A DNA stretch of 64,000 bases, from positions 124,001 through 188,000 of the forward strand of contig JADJGZ010000002.1 of assembly GCA_016707785.1 (NCBI GenBank), written 5' to 3'. The notes under the pieces were generated by a model, which worked only from the letters and a program-made list of their open reading frames with translations, had not been told where the DNA came from and did no database searches. Source of the stretch: Bacteroidales bacterium (GTDB lineage: Bacteria > Bacteroidota > Bacteroidia > Bacteroidales > UBA4417). How positions within the stretch are numbered: the first letter of the stretch is position 1; each line of letters starts with the position of its first letter. This document shows positions 17,265 through 26,951 of this stretch, piece after piece. A program made the translations under genes and the position numbers.

Positions 17265-20108
17265 CTATAACTGTATGTTCATAGCTTCTCCTGAATATTC
17301 TATGGTTTTCAATGGTTTAGGCTCCGGGAAAAGCGATGTGGGCTTATTCTTATCAATGATCACCAGGTTAAACTTCCTGTTTGTCTTCATTCCGGGGAAA
17401 CTACCTTCGCGTTTATCAATCTGCAGTTTTCTGCCGGCATCATCATAGCTGAATTTGATTTTGGAATAATGCCCCTTTTCATATTGATAATTCACGCCTT
17501 CATCTTCATATAGAGTAAAACTCCCATTCTTCCCGGCAAAGATGCATATAGTCAGGGGCTGATCAGTATCTTCCATCGCATATTGAATCTCCGGGCCCCA
17601 GGGCAAAACGGAACCTTCCTTAATATAAACCGGTATGTTACTGAGCGGTGCATCGGCCAGGATGGTATTTCCCCCTTCACTGAATTTGCCTGTAAATAAA
17701 TTAAACCATCCTGTACCTTCAGGCAGGTAAACTTCCCTGCTTCTAGCCTTATACTCAGTAACCGGGCAGATCAGTAAATGAGGACCAAACATAAACTGAT
17801 CATCAATATTAAAGCTTCTAGAATCATTTGGAAAATCCATGATTAACGGGCGCATCATCGTGTAGTCGCTGAAATAGGTTTCTGCAGCAATTGTATAAAT
17901 ATAGGGCATTAACCTATAGCGGATTTTATTGGCATCAACGATAGCTTTGTAAACCGGATGTGTTTCAGGTGCCAGGTTGAAAACTTCCCTGAAAGGATAT
18001 TGTCCATGCGACCTGAATAGCGGGCAGAAGGCCCCGAACTGATGCCAGCGGCACATTTGTTCCCTCCACTCTTCAAGGGTTTCTCCTTTGGCATCATAAT
18101 ACCTGTTTTCCACAGCAAAGCCCCCAATATCCATGGTCCAATAGGGTAAACCGGAGATACTGAAATTCAGACCTGCAGGGATTTGTCCTTTCATATCGGT
18201 CCAGCTGGCTGCAATATCACCGCTCCAGGTAGAGGCTGCATACCTTTGCATCCCTGCAAATGCTGACCGTGTAAGGATGAACACCCTCTGAGAAGGATTC
18301 TCCTTCCTCTGTCCATCGTAAACTCCTGAGGCATGAACAAGGGGATAGGCATTAAAATAACGGGCTCCGGATCCCAATGCTGTAGGATGCATCATATCCT
18401 GTCGCTCAGGAATGGATAAATTAGAATGAATATCAGGCTCTGTTGCATCCATCCACCAGGCATCAACTCCTTTGCTGAAAAGCTTTTTATTCACGTCTTT
18501 CCAGTAGGTTTCCCTGGCTTGAGCATTAAAGGCATCATAGAAGGTTGAAACATAGCCGACCCAGTCTTTCTGGTTATTGTTTATGTTTTTCATGTAAAGC
18601 CAGCCATTCTTTTCCATCTCGGCATAGTTGGAAGTCCCTTTATAGAATTTAGGCCATACAGAAATCATAAAATGAGCATTCAGGGAGTCATGCAGGGTTT
18701 TTATCATTTTATCAGGATCGGGGAAGCGGGTAGGGTCAAACTCATGGTCACCCCAGCGGTCCGCCTTCCAGTAGAACCAATCCAGGACTATGTTGTCGAT
18801 TGGAATATTTCTTTTCCGGAATTCGCGCATGGTTTCAAGAATCTCATCCTGTGTTTTATATCTTTCACGGCTCTGCCAGTAACCCATCGCCCATTTAGGC
18901 ATGATGGGAGCTTTCCCGGTTAGTGTGCGGTAATGATGGATAACTTCATCAGCATTTTTACCAGCCATAAAATAGTAATCGATCTGATCACCAATTTCAG
19001 AGGTTAAACTGATCCTGTTCTGTTCAACTGCAGGCTGAGGAGTTAAATGTTTTAAGGCGATATAAGACTCATTTCCATCAGGAATCCATTCCACTTTCAG
19101 ATGATGTTTTTTCCCTGCTTCAAGAGGTAGTGTGAAACGGGTACTCACCGTATTCCAGCACTGACGCCAGCGATCGAGAATCAGCTTATTGTCAAACCAA
19201 AGTTTTGCGTATCCGGCAGACGTAAACATGAATTTGTGTTCACCTGTTATATCTGCTTCAATATCGCCTTCCCATTCAATCAGGGCATCGCCCAGAACAA
19301 GGCCTTCGGGGAATTTTATTAAATCCTTTATAAACTGGTAGGAGATTTCCTTTTCAGTCCTGCTTATTATGATTTTCGAGCTATCCTTTTTCTGTTTATA
19401 GGTGGCAGTAAGATGTCCTTCTGAACCAGATTTATCATATAATTTTAAAGTGGATAATTCTTCGAATTCACGGGTATCGCCAAACCAGGTCCTGCTGTTA
19501 TTGTCCCATAGAATTCCATAGTTTTGAGAAGAAACAATAAATGGAACAACCGCAACGGAATTGTATTGAAACAACTCAGCATCCTTGCCTTTCAGATTCA
19601 GGAAACCGGTCTGGTTTTCACCTAAACCATAAAGTGCCTCATTTTCGGGCGATTCAAATACCTGTCCGATTGAATATCCCTCATCTTCCTGAACTGTAAC
19701 AGGATTAAATGATTTTCCACCGCCCTGTTTTTCAGCAAGTATTACTTTGCCGCTTGTATCAGTATAAATTATTTCTCCTGTAGTAAGATTCACTTTAGCG
19801 ATGAGTGCTTTGGTTTCGAGTAGCAGCTCATTACCTTCCTTTGTACATTGAAAGGGAACTGTTTTTATTGAATCAGCAAGAATCATCAGGCTTTCACGGT
19901 CGGAGAAACTATTGCCGGGAACCGCTTTAACATGAATGATCTGATCAGAAACCACTTCAAGTTTCATTTGAAACCCTTGTTTTTTATCGGTTTTCCTTAT
20001 TTTAACCAATACACCGTTTCCGGTAATTTCATAGGGTTTAAACTGGCATGATAAAATTAGAATGATTGCAGAAACCATAATCATTCCGGTAAGAGTTTTA
20101 ATTTTCAT
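17265..20108 (-). CDS. GH31 alpha-xylosidase-type lipoprotein with PA14 insert
   Basis: 947 aa, lipobox at LILSC (Cys21). N-terminal GH31 beta-sandwich (~30-230, ALYGLGENQTGFLNLKGK), then a PA14-like insert (~235-362, DIEADITGEHKFMFTSAGYA, LWFDNKLILDRW), then the barrel with VLDWFYWKADRWGDHEFDP near 441, DAWWMDATEPD (nucleophile Asp554) and STWSGDIAASW (acid/base Asp631), and distal beta-domains. GH31 enzymes with this PA14 insert are characteristic xyloglucan alpha-xylosidases (for example from Cellvibrio and Bacteroides xyloglucan loci). It is first after the hairpin that follows the SusCD-binding-protein trio. Specificity is inferred from the PA14 architecture. Confidence 0.9.
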   Translation of the reverse strand: MKIKTLTGMIMVSAIILILSCQFKPYEITGNGVLVKIRKTDKKQGFQMKLEVVSDQIIHVKAVPGNSFSDRESLMILADSIKTVPFQCTKEGNELLLETKALIAKVNLTTGEIIYTDTSGKVILAEKQGGGKSFNPVTVQEDEGYSIGQVFESPENEALYGLGENQTGFLNLKGKDAELFQYNSVAVVPFIVSSQNYGILWDNNSRTWFGDTREFEELSTLKLYDKSGSEGHLTATYKQKKDSSKIIISRTEKEISYQFIKDLIKFPEGLVLGDALIEWEGDIEADITGEHKFMFTSAGYAKLWFDNKLILDRWRQCWNTVSTRFTLPLEAGKKHHLKVEWIPDGNESYIALKHLTPQPAVEQNRISLTSEIGDQIDYYFMAGKNADEVIHHYRTLTGKAPIMPKWAMGYWQSRERYKTQDEILETMREFRKRNIPIDNIVLDWFYWKADRWGDHEFDPTRFPDPDKMIKTLHDSLNAHFMISVWPKFYKGTSNYAEMEKNGWLYMKNINNNQKDWVGYVSTFYDAFNAQARETYWKDVNKKLFSKGVDAWWMDATEPDIHSNLSIPERQDMMHPTALGSGARYFNAYPLVHASGVYDGQRKENPSQRVFILTRSAFAGMQRYAASTWSGDIAASWTDMKGQIPAGLNFSISGLPYWTMDIGGFAVENRYYDAKGETLEEWREQMCRWHQFGAFCPLFRSHGQYPFREVFNLAPETHPVYKAIVDANKIRYRLMPYIYTIAAETYFSDYTMMRPLIMDFPNDSRSFNIDDQFMFGPHLLICPVTEYKARSREVYLPEGTGWFNLFTGKFSEGGNTILADAPLSNIPVYIKEGSVLPWGPEIQYAMEDTDQPLTICIFAGKNGSFTLYEDEGVNYQYEKGHYSKIKFSYDDAGRKLQIDKREGSFPGMKTNRKFNLVIIDKNKPTSLFPEPKPLKTIEYSGEAMNIQL

Positions 20109-20172
20109 GATATTTCAGTATAAAGAGCGCCTGTTTAAGAATTGTAAAGTTATTGTTCGAATTCCTTTTAAA

Positions 20173-20220
20173 GAAAAACCGGTAAGGAAATATTAACCAG
20201 ATATTTCCCACCGGTTTTTC
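20173..20220 (-). terminator. 48-bp hairpin between the transport/binding genes and the enzyme genes
   Basis: GAAAAACCGG at 20173-20182 pairs with CCGGTTTTTC at 20211-20220, and inside it GGAAATAT (20186-20193) pairs with ATATTTCC (20201-20208) around a 7-nt loop. The A/T flanks make it a plausible terminator on either strand. In the 191-bp gap of a presumed operon it more likely acts as a partial terminator or 3'-end stabiliser that keeps SusC/SusD transcripts above the enzyme transcripts. Confidence 0.75.
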
Positions 20221-20299
20221 GTCAAATAAACCTCAACCTCAAGGTACCAATCTCAAATAATCAGTCATAACAACCACCTGAGAAAGCTTTTTCATCAAG

Positions 20300-21343
20300 T
20301 TACTCTTTGATAAACATTATGTTATCAAAATAGAAGGTCTTTTCTGCTCCCATGATCTGGAATGTTACATTGTTGACAGCATTCAAACCAGACCAACCGG
20401 CAGTTAGCAGATCGACTTTAAAGTAAGTCCAGGTATTTGCGGGAACAGTAAATACATACCATGGCCCCCAGTTCACTGTAACCTGAACATCAAAATCTAC
20501 ATCAGCACCTTTAGCCCAGAAGGTTAAATAACGACAGGCAGATGCATCAACAGATCCGGGATTTCCCATCTGAAGGCCACCCCAACCGCCGGCATCGTAT
20601 GCGGCTTTCATTGATTTGGTTCCAGTAACAAAAGCTTCAGCAGAAGCTTCATATACGCCACCCCACGACCAACTCTCGAATCCATTCTTTAGTTCATCGG
20701 TGAATACCTGAACAGCTTTATCCACATTAATGAATACCTGTGTCGTTACAGATGTACCTGATAAATTTGTAATCTTCAGTTTCCCATTGATTACATCGGA
20801 AGCCGGCATCTGGATTACAAGTTTCTTACGTTCTTTCGAAATGATGGTAGCAGCATCAGAAGTTCCATCAATTACAACATCTGTAACATCATCCAGGTTA
20901 TTTCCGGTAAGAGTGACAGTAGATCCAGCCTGGAAATCACCTGGCCATGCAGTTGAAACAATAGGAAGTGCAATTACCTTAAAGGGAACAGTAATGGATT
21001 TCCCTTCACTATTGGTGATGACAATATTCTGATTTCCACCATAGGCAGTATCCGGCACCCTGAAAAGGATATGAGTATCTGTATTGAGGGTGGATGTAAC
21101 CCCGGCAGGTACTTCATTATTACTGAAAACAATGCTTCGGATATCTCCAAGGCCTGTTCCGGAAACTGTCACAACCGTTCCTCCGGGAGCTTCAGTAGGA
21201 GATACACTTTGGAATACCGGATTTCCGGGATTCGCTTCTGGACTGCCATCGGTGTCTTTCTTGCAGCTGCTGAAAATCAAAGCAACTGAAAGTAGCAGGG
21301 CAGGAAGAATGATAAAATATGTTGTTGTCTTTTTCATATTCAT
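20300..21343 (-). CDS. surface glycan-binding lipoprotein with IPT/TIG domains
   Basis: 347 aa, lipobox FSSC (Cys27) followed by KKD, suggesting outer-membrane export. Two IPT/TIG domains follow (PVFQSVSPTEAPGGTVVTVSG near 42; TAWPGDFQAGSTVTLTGNNL near 131). Residues ~212-347 form a beta-rich domain with several Trp (NGFESWSWGGVYEAS, GGWGGLQMGNP, WGPWYVFTVPANTWTYFKVD, TFYFDNIMFIKE) resembling a carbohydrate-binding jelly roll. Position directly after SusD (12-bp gap) and this layout fit the SusE/SusF-like surface glycan-binding proteins. Glycan preference cannot be read from the sequence. Confidence 0.88.
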   Translation of the reverse strand: MNMKKTTTYFIILPALLLSVALIFSSCKKDTDGSPEANPGNPVFQSVSPTEAPGGTVVTVSGTGLGDIRSIVFSNNEVPAGVTSTLNTDTHILFRVPDTAYGGNQNIVITNSEGKSITVPFKVIALPIVSTAWPGDFQAGSTVTLTGNNLDDVTDVVIDGTSDAATIISKERKKLVIQMPASDVINGKLKITNLSGTSVTTQVFINVDKAVQVFTDELKNGFESWSWGGVYEASAEAFVTGTKSMKAAYDAGGWGGLQMGNPGSVDASACRYLTFWAKGADVDFDVQVTVNWGPWYVFTVPANTWTYFKVDLLTAGWSGLNAVNNVTFQIMGAEKTFYFDNIMFIKE

Positions 21344-21355
21344 TGGATTAAGTGA

Positions 21356-22942
21356 TTATTTGCCACCATAATAGTGAATGGGATCTTTTGCTAATTCAGG
21401 ATCCTGAAGGATTTCACTGGCTGGAATAGGCAAGTGCATATAGTTTTCGGTGAAAGTAACATGAAGTGGGGTGGTAACTGTTCCACGATCCTGGGCTTCG
21501 ATAATTTGTTTTGCTTTAGCAAATCCCTGGCGTTGAATATCATACCAATAATCACCTTCAAATGCGAATTCCACGCGACGTTCACGCATAATTTCATCAA
21601 GGGTTATAGAAGATTTTGAAGGAAGTCCGGCACGGGTGCGTACACGGTTGAAAGCATCAAGAGCAGCACCGTCGCTTGTTGATGCATTCCCGGCCAGAAT
21701 AGCTTCAGCATAAATCAACAAAACATCTGAGAAACGCATCATCATGAAATTCTGCCCGGTATTCATTCCCAGAACCTGTTCACCACCATAGGACATACCC
21801 GGACCAACAACATACTTGGCAATATTTGCACCGGTAGCACTACCTGCTTTTGCAGGACTGGTAGTAACGGTATCATATTTATAACCATTGGCCATAAATT
21901 CGTTGTAAGCAGGATCAGCAGTTTGTGGCTTCCAATCTGGCTTTGACCACCCATGCTCCATAATGGTTGCGGCACGACGAACATCACCGGTTTCAAAGGC
22001 ATTTCTTACAAAATCTATTGATGGCCTGAAAAGTTCCCACATACTCGATTCCGAAGTATTAAGATTACTCGGTCCGCGGTCGCACTGCAGTTGGTTTCCG
22101 GCACCCCATGGATTGCCTGTCAACTGGTATTGAATGGAGAAAATCGATTCAATATTGTTATTCATGGTGCTGCTATTGAACATTGTAGCATAACTTTCAG
22201 AAGAAACCAGGTCATATTTACCTGAACCGATTACTTCATTGGCTTTAATAGCAGCATTTGTGTAATCCTTTACATAGAGGTACATCTTAGCCAGGTATGC
22301 TTTAGCTGAAGATTTAGTTACACGGCCCGGTACATCTGTTTCAGGAAGGTCTTTCTCTGCAAGTGTCATTTGTTCGATGGCATATTTCAGCACATCTTCC
22401 TTATAATACTTAGGGAGATTATAGTCACCTTCAAGAGCAATTTTACCCGGATCATCGATGATAGGAGCATCTCCAAAAGCACGTCCTATATAAAAATAGG
22501 TAACACCAAGCATAAAACGGCATTCGGCAATTGCCGGATCAAGGATTTCAGGATCTCCACCCAGCGTCTTTTTCATTTCGAATGCACGCAGGAAGGATGC
22601 AGCCCAACCTCCTACTTTGTAAAAGGATGTCCAGCAATACTGAACCAATGGTGTGGCTGCTGATTGCGAGAATTCCACGAATGCGCGGTAATCTCCATTC
22701 CCTTCATAGCTATGAGAGTTTCCTGCCATAACATCACCGATATCATCTAATCCGCGGCTCATAAATCCCGCCCATGGTAATCCCGAATATAATGTGCTGG
22801 TGGTTGCCCGCACCTCATCCGCCGTATTGTAAGAGTTGTCAATAGAAACACTGGTCAGGGACGTCTTTTCGGTAAAATCCTTTGAACAGGATACCACTCC
22901 AAACACCAGTACAAGAAAGATATATATTAATTTACGCTTCAT
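21356..22942 (-). CDS. susD-like: SusD/RagB-family outer-membrane lipoprotein
   Basis: 528 aa, lipobox VVSC (Cys19). Typical SusD features: N-terminal helical TPR-like region with AECRFMLGVTYFYIGRAFGDAPII near 139, TKSSAKAYLAKMYLYVKDYTNAAIKANEVI near 207, RFSDVLLIYAEAIL near 405, FNRVRTRAGLP near 431 and a C-terminal RRVEFAFEGDYWYDIQRQGFAK. It forms the lid of the SusC transporter and captures glycan at the surface. It starts 37 bp after the SusC stop; its leader carries TTAAACCTTAA upstream of the ATG. Confidence 0.96.
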   Translation of the reverse strand: MKRKLIYIFLVLVFGVVSCSKDFTEKTSLTSVSIDNSYNTADEVRATTSTLYSGLPWAGFMSRGLDDIGDVMAGNSHSYEGNGDYRAFVEFSQSAATPLVQYCWTSFYKVGGWAASFLRAFEMKKTLGGDPEILDPAIAECRFMLGVTYFYIGRAFGDAPIIDDPGKIALEGDYNLPKYYKEDVLKYAIEQMTLAEKDLPETDVPGRVTKSSAKAYLAKMYLYVKDYTNAAIKANEVIGSGKYDLVSSESYATMFNSSTMNNNIESIFSIQYQLTGNPWGAGNQLQCDRGPSNLNTSESSMWELFRPSIDFVRNAFETGDVRRAATIMEHGWSKPDWKPQTADPAYNEFMANGYKYDTVTTSPAKAGSATGANIAKYVVGPGMSYGGEQVLGMNTGQNFMMMRFSDVLLIYAEAILAGNASTSDGAALDAFNRVRTRAGLPSKSSITLDEIMRERRVEFAFEGDYWYDIQRQGFAKAKQIIEAQDRGTVTTPLHVTFTENYMHLPIPASEILQDPELAKDPIHYYGGK

Positions 22943-22979
22943 TTTCTTTACGATTTAAGGTTTAACCAAGGAGTAGCTA

Positions 22980-25900
22980 TCAGAACTCGACATTAACACC
23001 AAATGTGAAAGTCCGTGGATTGGGGTAATGTCCCTGGTCCACATTCATCAGGAGAATGCCATTATCGTACGATCCAATTTCCGGATCATAACCTGTGTAT
23101 TTAGTAAAGGTATACAGGTTCTGGGCAGAAGCATAAACTCTCAGATTGGTCATCTTAACATGCCTGATGATATTTACCGGGAGTCTGTATCCAATGGTCA
23201 GGTTCTGAATACGAACATAGGATCCGTCTTCAATATACCTGTCGGACATATAGCTATTATTGGAGTTTGTTGTAGTGAACCGGGGCAGATTTCCATCGGT
23301 ATTGGTAGCAGTATACCTGTCAAGCACTGAAGCAAGTTGATTATTGGTAGTATTATCCATTTTTTCCAACTGCCATTTGAGGAAATTGAAGATCTCAGCA
23401 CCCTGGCTTCCCTGTATGAAGATTGACATATCAAAATTCTTATAGGAAAGGGTATTTGTGAAACCAAAGGTAAAATCAGGAATCGGGCTGCCGATGTAAG
23501 TCATGTCAGCTTCATCAATAATTCCATCCGCTTCTCCGGTTAGTTTTCCGTTTTCATCCTTTCCATTAATATCCTTATAACGGACATCACCTAACCATGT
23601 ATGGGTTTCATCTTTTGAATAGCCAAACTGTGGTAGTGATGCATCAAGTTCGTCCTGTGTCCGGATAATACCATCTGAAACCAGTCCGTAGAAAGATCCA
23701 ACCGGATGACCTGGAGCGGTGTAAGTGATATTATAACCAGTGTAATACACAGATCCGGTAAGTGATGAACTTTCATTCAACAGTTTATCAAGGGTGTTTT
23801 TGTATTTTGAGAAAATGAGTGTTGTAGACCAATTGAAATCACCTTTAATAAAGTTTTGAGTTGTCAGGCTTAGATCTACCCCCTTATTGGTCATTTTACC
23901 TACATTTCCTATCGGGGCTTTCAGGTCATTCCATGCTGAACCGATGCCCAGGAAGGTAGGACCTGTTGTGAAGAGTAACATATTTGAAGTCGTTTTCTTG
24001 TAGAGTTCAACGGTAAGGTCGATACGTTCTTTCAGAAAACTCATGTCAAAACCGATATTGGAAGTTATAACCTTTTCCCAGCTCAGGTCTGGATTTGCAA
24101 TTCCATAAAGGTAGTTGGTTGCATAACCATTAACTGACCCAAATCCTGCTGGTCCTGGCCATATACTGATAAGTGAGGTATAAGGAGGATTGGGTGCACC
24201 ACTGGGAAGGTTTTGATTCCCTACGCCACCATAACCTAAGCGTACCTTAAGATATGTGAATACACCTTTAATAGGTTCGAAGAAACTTTCATTACTGGCA
24301 GTCCAGCCTAAAGAAATGCCAGGGAAATAACCCCATTTGTTGTTTGGTCCGAAGTTGGATGATGCATCACCTCTGTAGCTAACCGATAATGAATAACGAT
24401 TATCGAACATATACATAGCGCGTGCAAAATAGGATTCCATCGCCCAATCACCTTTGCCTCCATTTAATTCCCAGGTAGTTTGAGTAGTGCTACCGGCATT
24501 CAGGTCGATGATATTATTGGTAAGGTCGAGTTTGGTCCCGGATACCTGTTCCCAATAGGAATACTGGGCTTCATGACCGACTGTGGCTCCAAAGGAGTGT
24601 TTACCCACAGATTTATTGTAATTGAGATAGTTTCTCAAAGCATAATAATAGCTGTTATTACGGCTATCAATCAGTTTACTTTGCAACTCGCGGGATCCAA
24701 CATCAACTCCAAGCTGATAAGCTTTGTTATTGCGATTTCCGATAGTATAGGATACTTCGTTACGGAATGAGAAATCCTTCAAAAATTTGATATCAGCGTA
24801 GATGTTACCAAAAATCTGGTTCTGAACAACCTCATTTCCACGGCTTCTTGCATTAGCAACAGGGTTTTCCTGAAGATATTGCTGTCCACCTACTGTTTGT
24901 CCTCCACCCCATGTGCCATCCAGATTTTTAACCGGTGTTAAAGGATTTTGAATACAAGCAAGCCAAATCGATCCCGAAGGAGCATTATCAGCAAGTGCAA
25001 CATTTTGAATACTTCTCATGATATTGGCACTGGTACCAAAATTTAACCAACTCTTAACCTGGTGATCAAGGTTGAAACGAGTTGAATACCTTTTATAATC
25101 TGAACCTTCAATGGTTCCTGTTTGGTCGAGATACCCTGCTGAAGCATAATAAGAGGTCTTATCCTTTGCTCCGGAAAAACTCAGAGAATGATTCCTTGAT
25201 AACCCATTCCTGAAAATAGCTTCCTGCCAATTTGTCCCTTCACCAAGGATGGTTGGATCAGCAAATTCAGGTGTTGGAGTTTGATTTGTTTCAGTCAGAA
25301 TTTCATTCTGGTATTGGGCAAACTGACTAAGATTCATTACATCCAGCCTGTTTACAATCTGTGAGACTCCAAAACTGCCATCATATGTAACCTTTCCATC
25401 TGCAGCTTTACCTTTCTTTGTAGTGATCATGATGACCCCATTGGCAGCTTGTGATCCGTAAATAGCTTGTGCTGATGCATCTTTTAAAACATCTATAGAT
25501 TCGATATCATTGGGATTGATATTAGCCAGGAAACTATTTCCTGTCTGTCCACGTCCACCACCAAGTCCGTCATAACCGGAACTGGAAACGGTATTTGTTG
25601 TGAATGGCACTCCATCAATTACAATGAGAGGGTCATTACTATTTATTGTAGTAAATCCCCTAACCCTTAAAGCAACACCTCCACCTGGCTGACCACTGTT
25701 ATTGGTAACAGTAACCCCGGCAAGTTTGCCCTGCATGGCCTGGTCAACCCCGGTAACATGAAGGTTTTTAAGTTCTTTTTGATTTACAGATGAAATGGAT
25801 GAGGTAACCTCTGCTCTTTTCACTGTTCCATAACCGATAACAACCAGTTCATCCAACTGCTTGACATCCGACTTTAAATAAATCTTCATTGTACCGGAAG

Positions 25901-26171
25901 TGACAGGAAGTTGCTGTACCTTCATTCCAACGAAGGACACTTCTATAGTTTTGGCAGTTGCCGGAACCTGAAGTGAGAACTTACCATTTACATCGGTCGA
26001 TGTGCCAATGGTGGTACCAGGAATTTTGATGGTAGCACCGGGCAAAGTCACATTGTCTTCCCCATATACAGTCCCTGAAATAGTTGTTGCTTGTTGGGCA
26101 TAACTAACTTGTAATAAGGAGATTAGAGAAAGACATACTAAGGCGATTACTCTGAGTAATTTTTTTTGCAT
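22980..26171 (-). CDS. susC-like: SusC/RagA-family TonB-dependent outer-membrane transporter
   Basis: 1063 aa with signal peptide to about residue 25. A carboxypeptidase-regulatory-like domain follows (TISGTVYGEDNVTLPGATIKIPG, residues 30-110), then a linker with LDELVVIGYGTVKRAEVTSSIS, the plug domain (GVDQAMQGKLAGVTV, VIDGVPF, IESIDVLKDASAQAIYGS) and a long beta-barrel ending in an aromatic residue (NVEF). It imports oligosaccharides bound by the SusD-like partner, powered by TonB. The RVRGFTTINSNDPLIVIDG segment is standard for the family. It is the first gene of the transport/binding trio and has a -7-like element directly upstream. Confidence 0.96.
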   Translation of the reverse strand: MQKKLLRVIALVCLSLISLLQVSYAQQATTISGTVYGEDNVTLPGATIKIPGTTIGTSTDVNGKFSLQVPATAKTIEVSFVGMKVQQLPVTSGTMKIYLKSDVKQLDELVVIGYGTVKRAEVTSSISSVNQKELKNLHVTGVDQAMQGKLAGVTVTNNSGQPGGGVALRVRGFTTINSNDPLIVIDGVPFTTNTVSSSGYDGLGGGRGQTGNSFLANINPNDIESIDVLKDASAQAIYGSQAANGVIMITTKKGKAADGKVTYDGSFGVSQIVNRLDVMNLSQFAQYQNEILTETNQTPTPEFADPTILGEGTNWQEAIFRNGLSRNHSLSFSGAKDKTSYYASAGYLDQTGTIEGSDYKRYSTRFNLDHQVKSWLNFGTSANIMRSIQNVALADNAPSGSIWLACIQNPLTPVKNLDGTWGGGQTVGGQQYLQENPVANARSRGNEVVQNQIFGNIYADIKFLKDFSFRNEVSYTIGNRNNKAYQLGVDVGSRELQSKLIDSRNNSYYYALRNYLNYNKSVGKHSFGATVGHEAQYSYWEQVSGTKLDLTNNIIDLNAGSTTQTTWELNGGKGDWAMESYFARAMYMFDNRYSLSVSYRGDASSNFGPNNKWGYFPGISLGWTASNESFFEPIKGVFTYLKVRLGYGGVGNQNLPSGAPNPPYTSLISIWPGPAGFGSVNGYATNYLYGIANPDLSWEKVITSNIGFDMSFLKERIDLTVELYKKTTSNMLLFTTGPTFLGIGSAWNDLKAPIGNVGKMTNKGVDLSLTTQNFIKGDFNWSTTLIFSKYKNTLDKLLNESSSLTGSVYYTGYNITYTAPGHPVGSFYGLVSDGIIRTQDELDASLPQFGYSKDETHTWLGDVRYKDINGKDENGKLTGEADGIIDEADMTYIGSPIPDFTFGFTNTLSYKNFDMSIFIQGSQGAEIFNFLKWQLEKMDNTTNNQLASVLDRYTATNTDGNLPRFTTTNSNNSYMSDRYIEDGSYVRIQNLTIGYRLPVNIIRHVKMTNLRVYASAQNLYTFTKYTGYDPEIGSYDNGILLMNVDQGHYPNPRTFTFGVNVEF

Positions 26172-26191
26172 AGCTTTTCTTTTTAATTACT

Positions 26192-26199
26192 CAAATTTA
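26192..26199 (-). promoter_or_regulatory. -7 element TAAATTTG upstream of susC
   Basis: TAAATTTG on the minus strand matches TAnnTTTG and lies 20 bp from the susC ATG, which would leave a very short leader. No TTG at the -33 distance. A promoter farther upstream in the 780-bp gap is possible. Confidence 0.35.
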
Positions 26200-26837
26200 G
26201 ACGTGGATACTGCGGAATAGTAATACTATATTATCTCATCCTTATGAAAATTTGATGTTACCCTAAGTATTTCAAATGGATAACTCATTGATTTCTTTAC
26301 TACAAGCAGCTTTCAATGCAGAAAAAAGACAGTATAATCATTTGACAAAGTGAAGTATGATTATAGAAATTATACCTAAAATCGGATGGTTCAGAACAGG
26401 CTTAGAGTTATTCTTCAAAAATCAGGTGTAGCCTAAAATCCCATGCTTAAAATCCATCGATTCGCTTCCCCTTTAATACCAATAATTTGGAGCATATTTT
26501 ACCTTCATTCAGGCATTCTGATTTAATACTTAGCGTAAAAAGTGCACATTTCCATTTTTTCACTAAAGCTATGATGATCAACGGTCTGTCCCGGTTGATT
26601 CAAAACAGATACTTTATAACTATAGAATCAGGAATTGCTTTGAAGAAATGATAAATGTTTCAAATCTCCATTTATCTTTGGAAGTACTTGCATTTGATCC
26701 AATCGAAGTCAGCGAAATCACTACTGTGGTCAAATTTCGCTGTATACTATCCAGTTTTAAGCCTCGGTATAACCATAATATTCAGAAGAGTTTACAAAAA
26801 ACAATCATGAATTTATGGTTTTTTTTTAAAGTGTCCT

Positions 26838-26845
26838 TATATTTG
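26838..26845 (+). promoter_or_regulatory. -7 element TATATTTG upstream of the 26952 lipoprotein gene
   Basis: TATATTTG matches TAnnTTTG; a start here gives a leader of about 100 nt that ends with TTAACCTAA 10 bp before the ATG. No clear -33 element. Confidence 0.45.
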
Positions 26846-26951
26846 CTCAAAGGAGGAGATTGCTAGATTATTTAATATTTTACGAACCTGTTAACCAAGT
26901 TCAATTATTTATAACCACCTTAAAACCAGTTATTAACCTAAATTCACTCTC

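Larger units (their letters stand above)
26172..26951. other. 780-bp intergenic region between susC and a divergent lipoprotein gene
   Basis: AT-rich region carrying promoter-like elements for both flanking genes. A 72-codon open frame at 26648-26866 has no recognisable features and low-complexity AT-rich composition, so it is not called. AGGAGG at 26850-26855 is far from any start codon. No tRNA-like fold, riboswitch or mobile-element remnant was recognised. Confidence 0.6.

Noticed and set aside
26850..26855. AGGAGG resembling a Shine-Dalgarno site
   Set aside because: No start codon follows within a useful distance, and the nearest gene starts about 95 bp later.
26648..26866. 72-codon plus-strand frame in the susC upstream region
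   Set aside because: No signal, domain or leader element; AT-rich low-complexity translation and overlap with the promoter-like element for the next gene.
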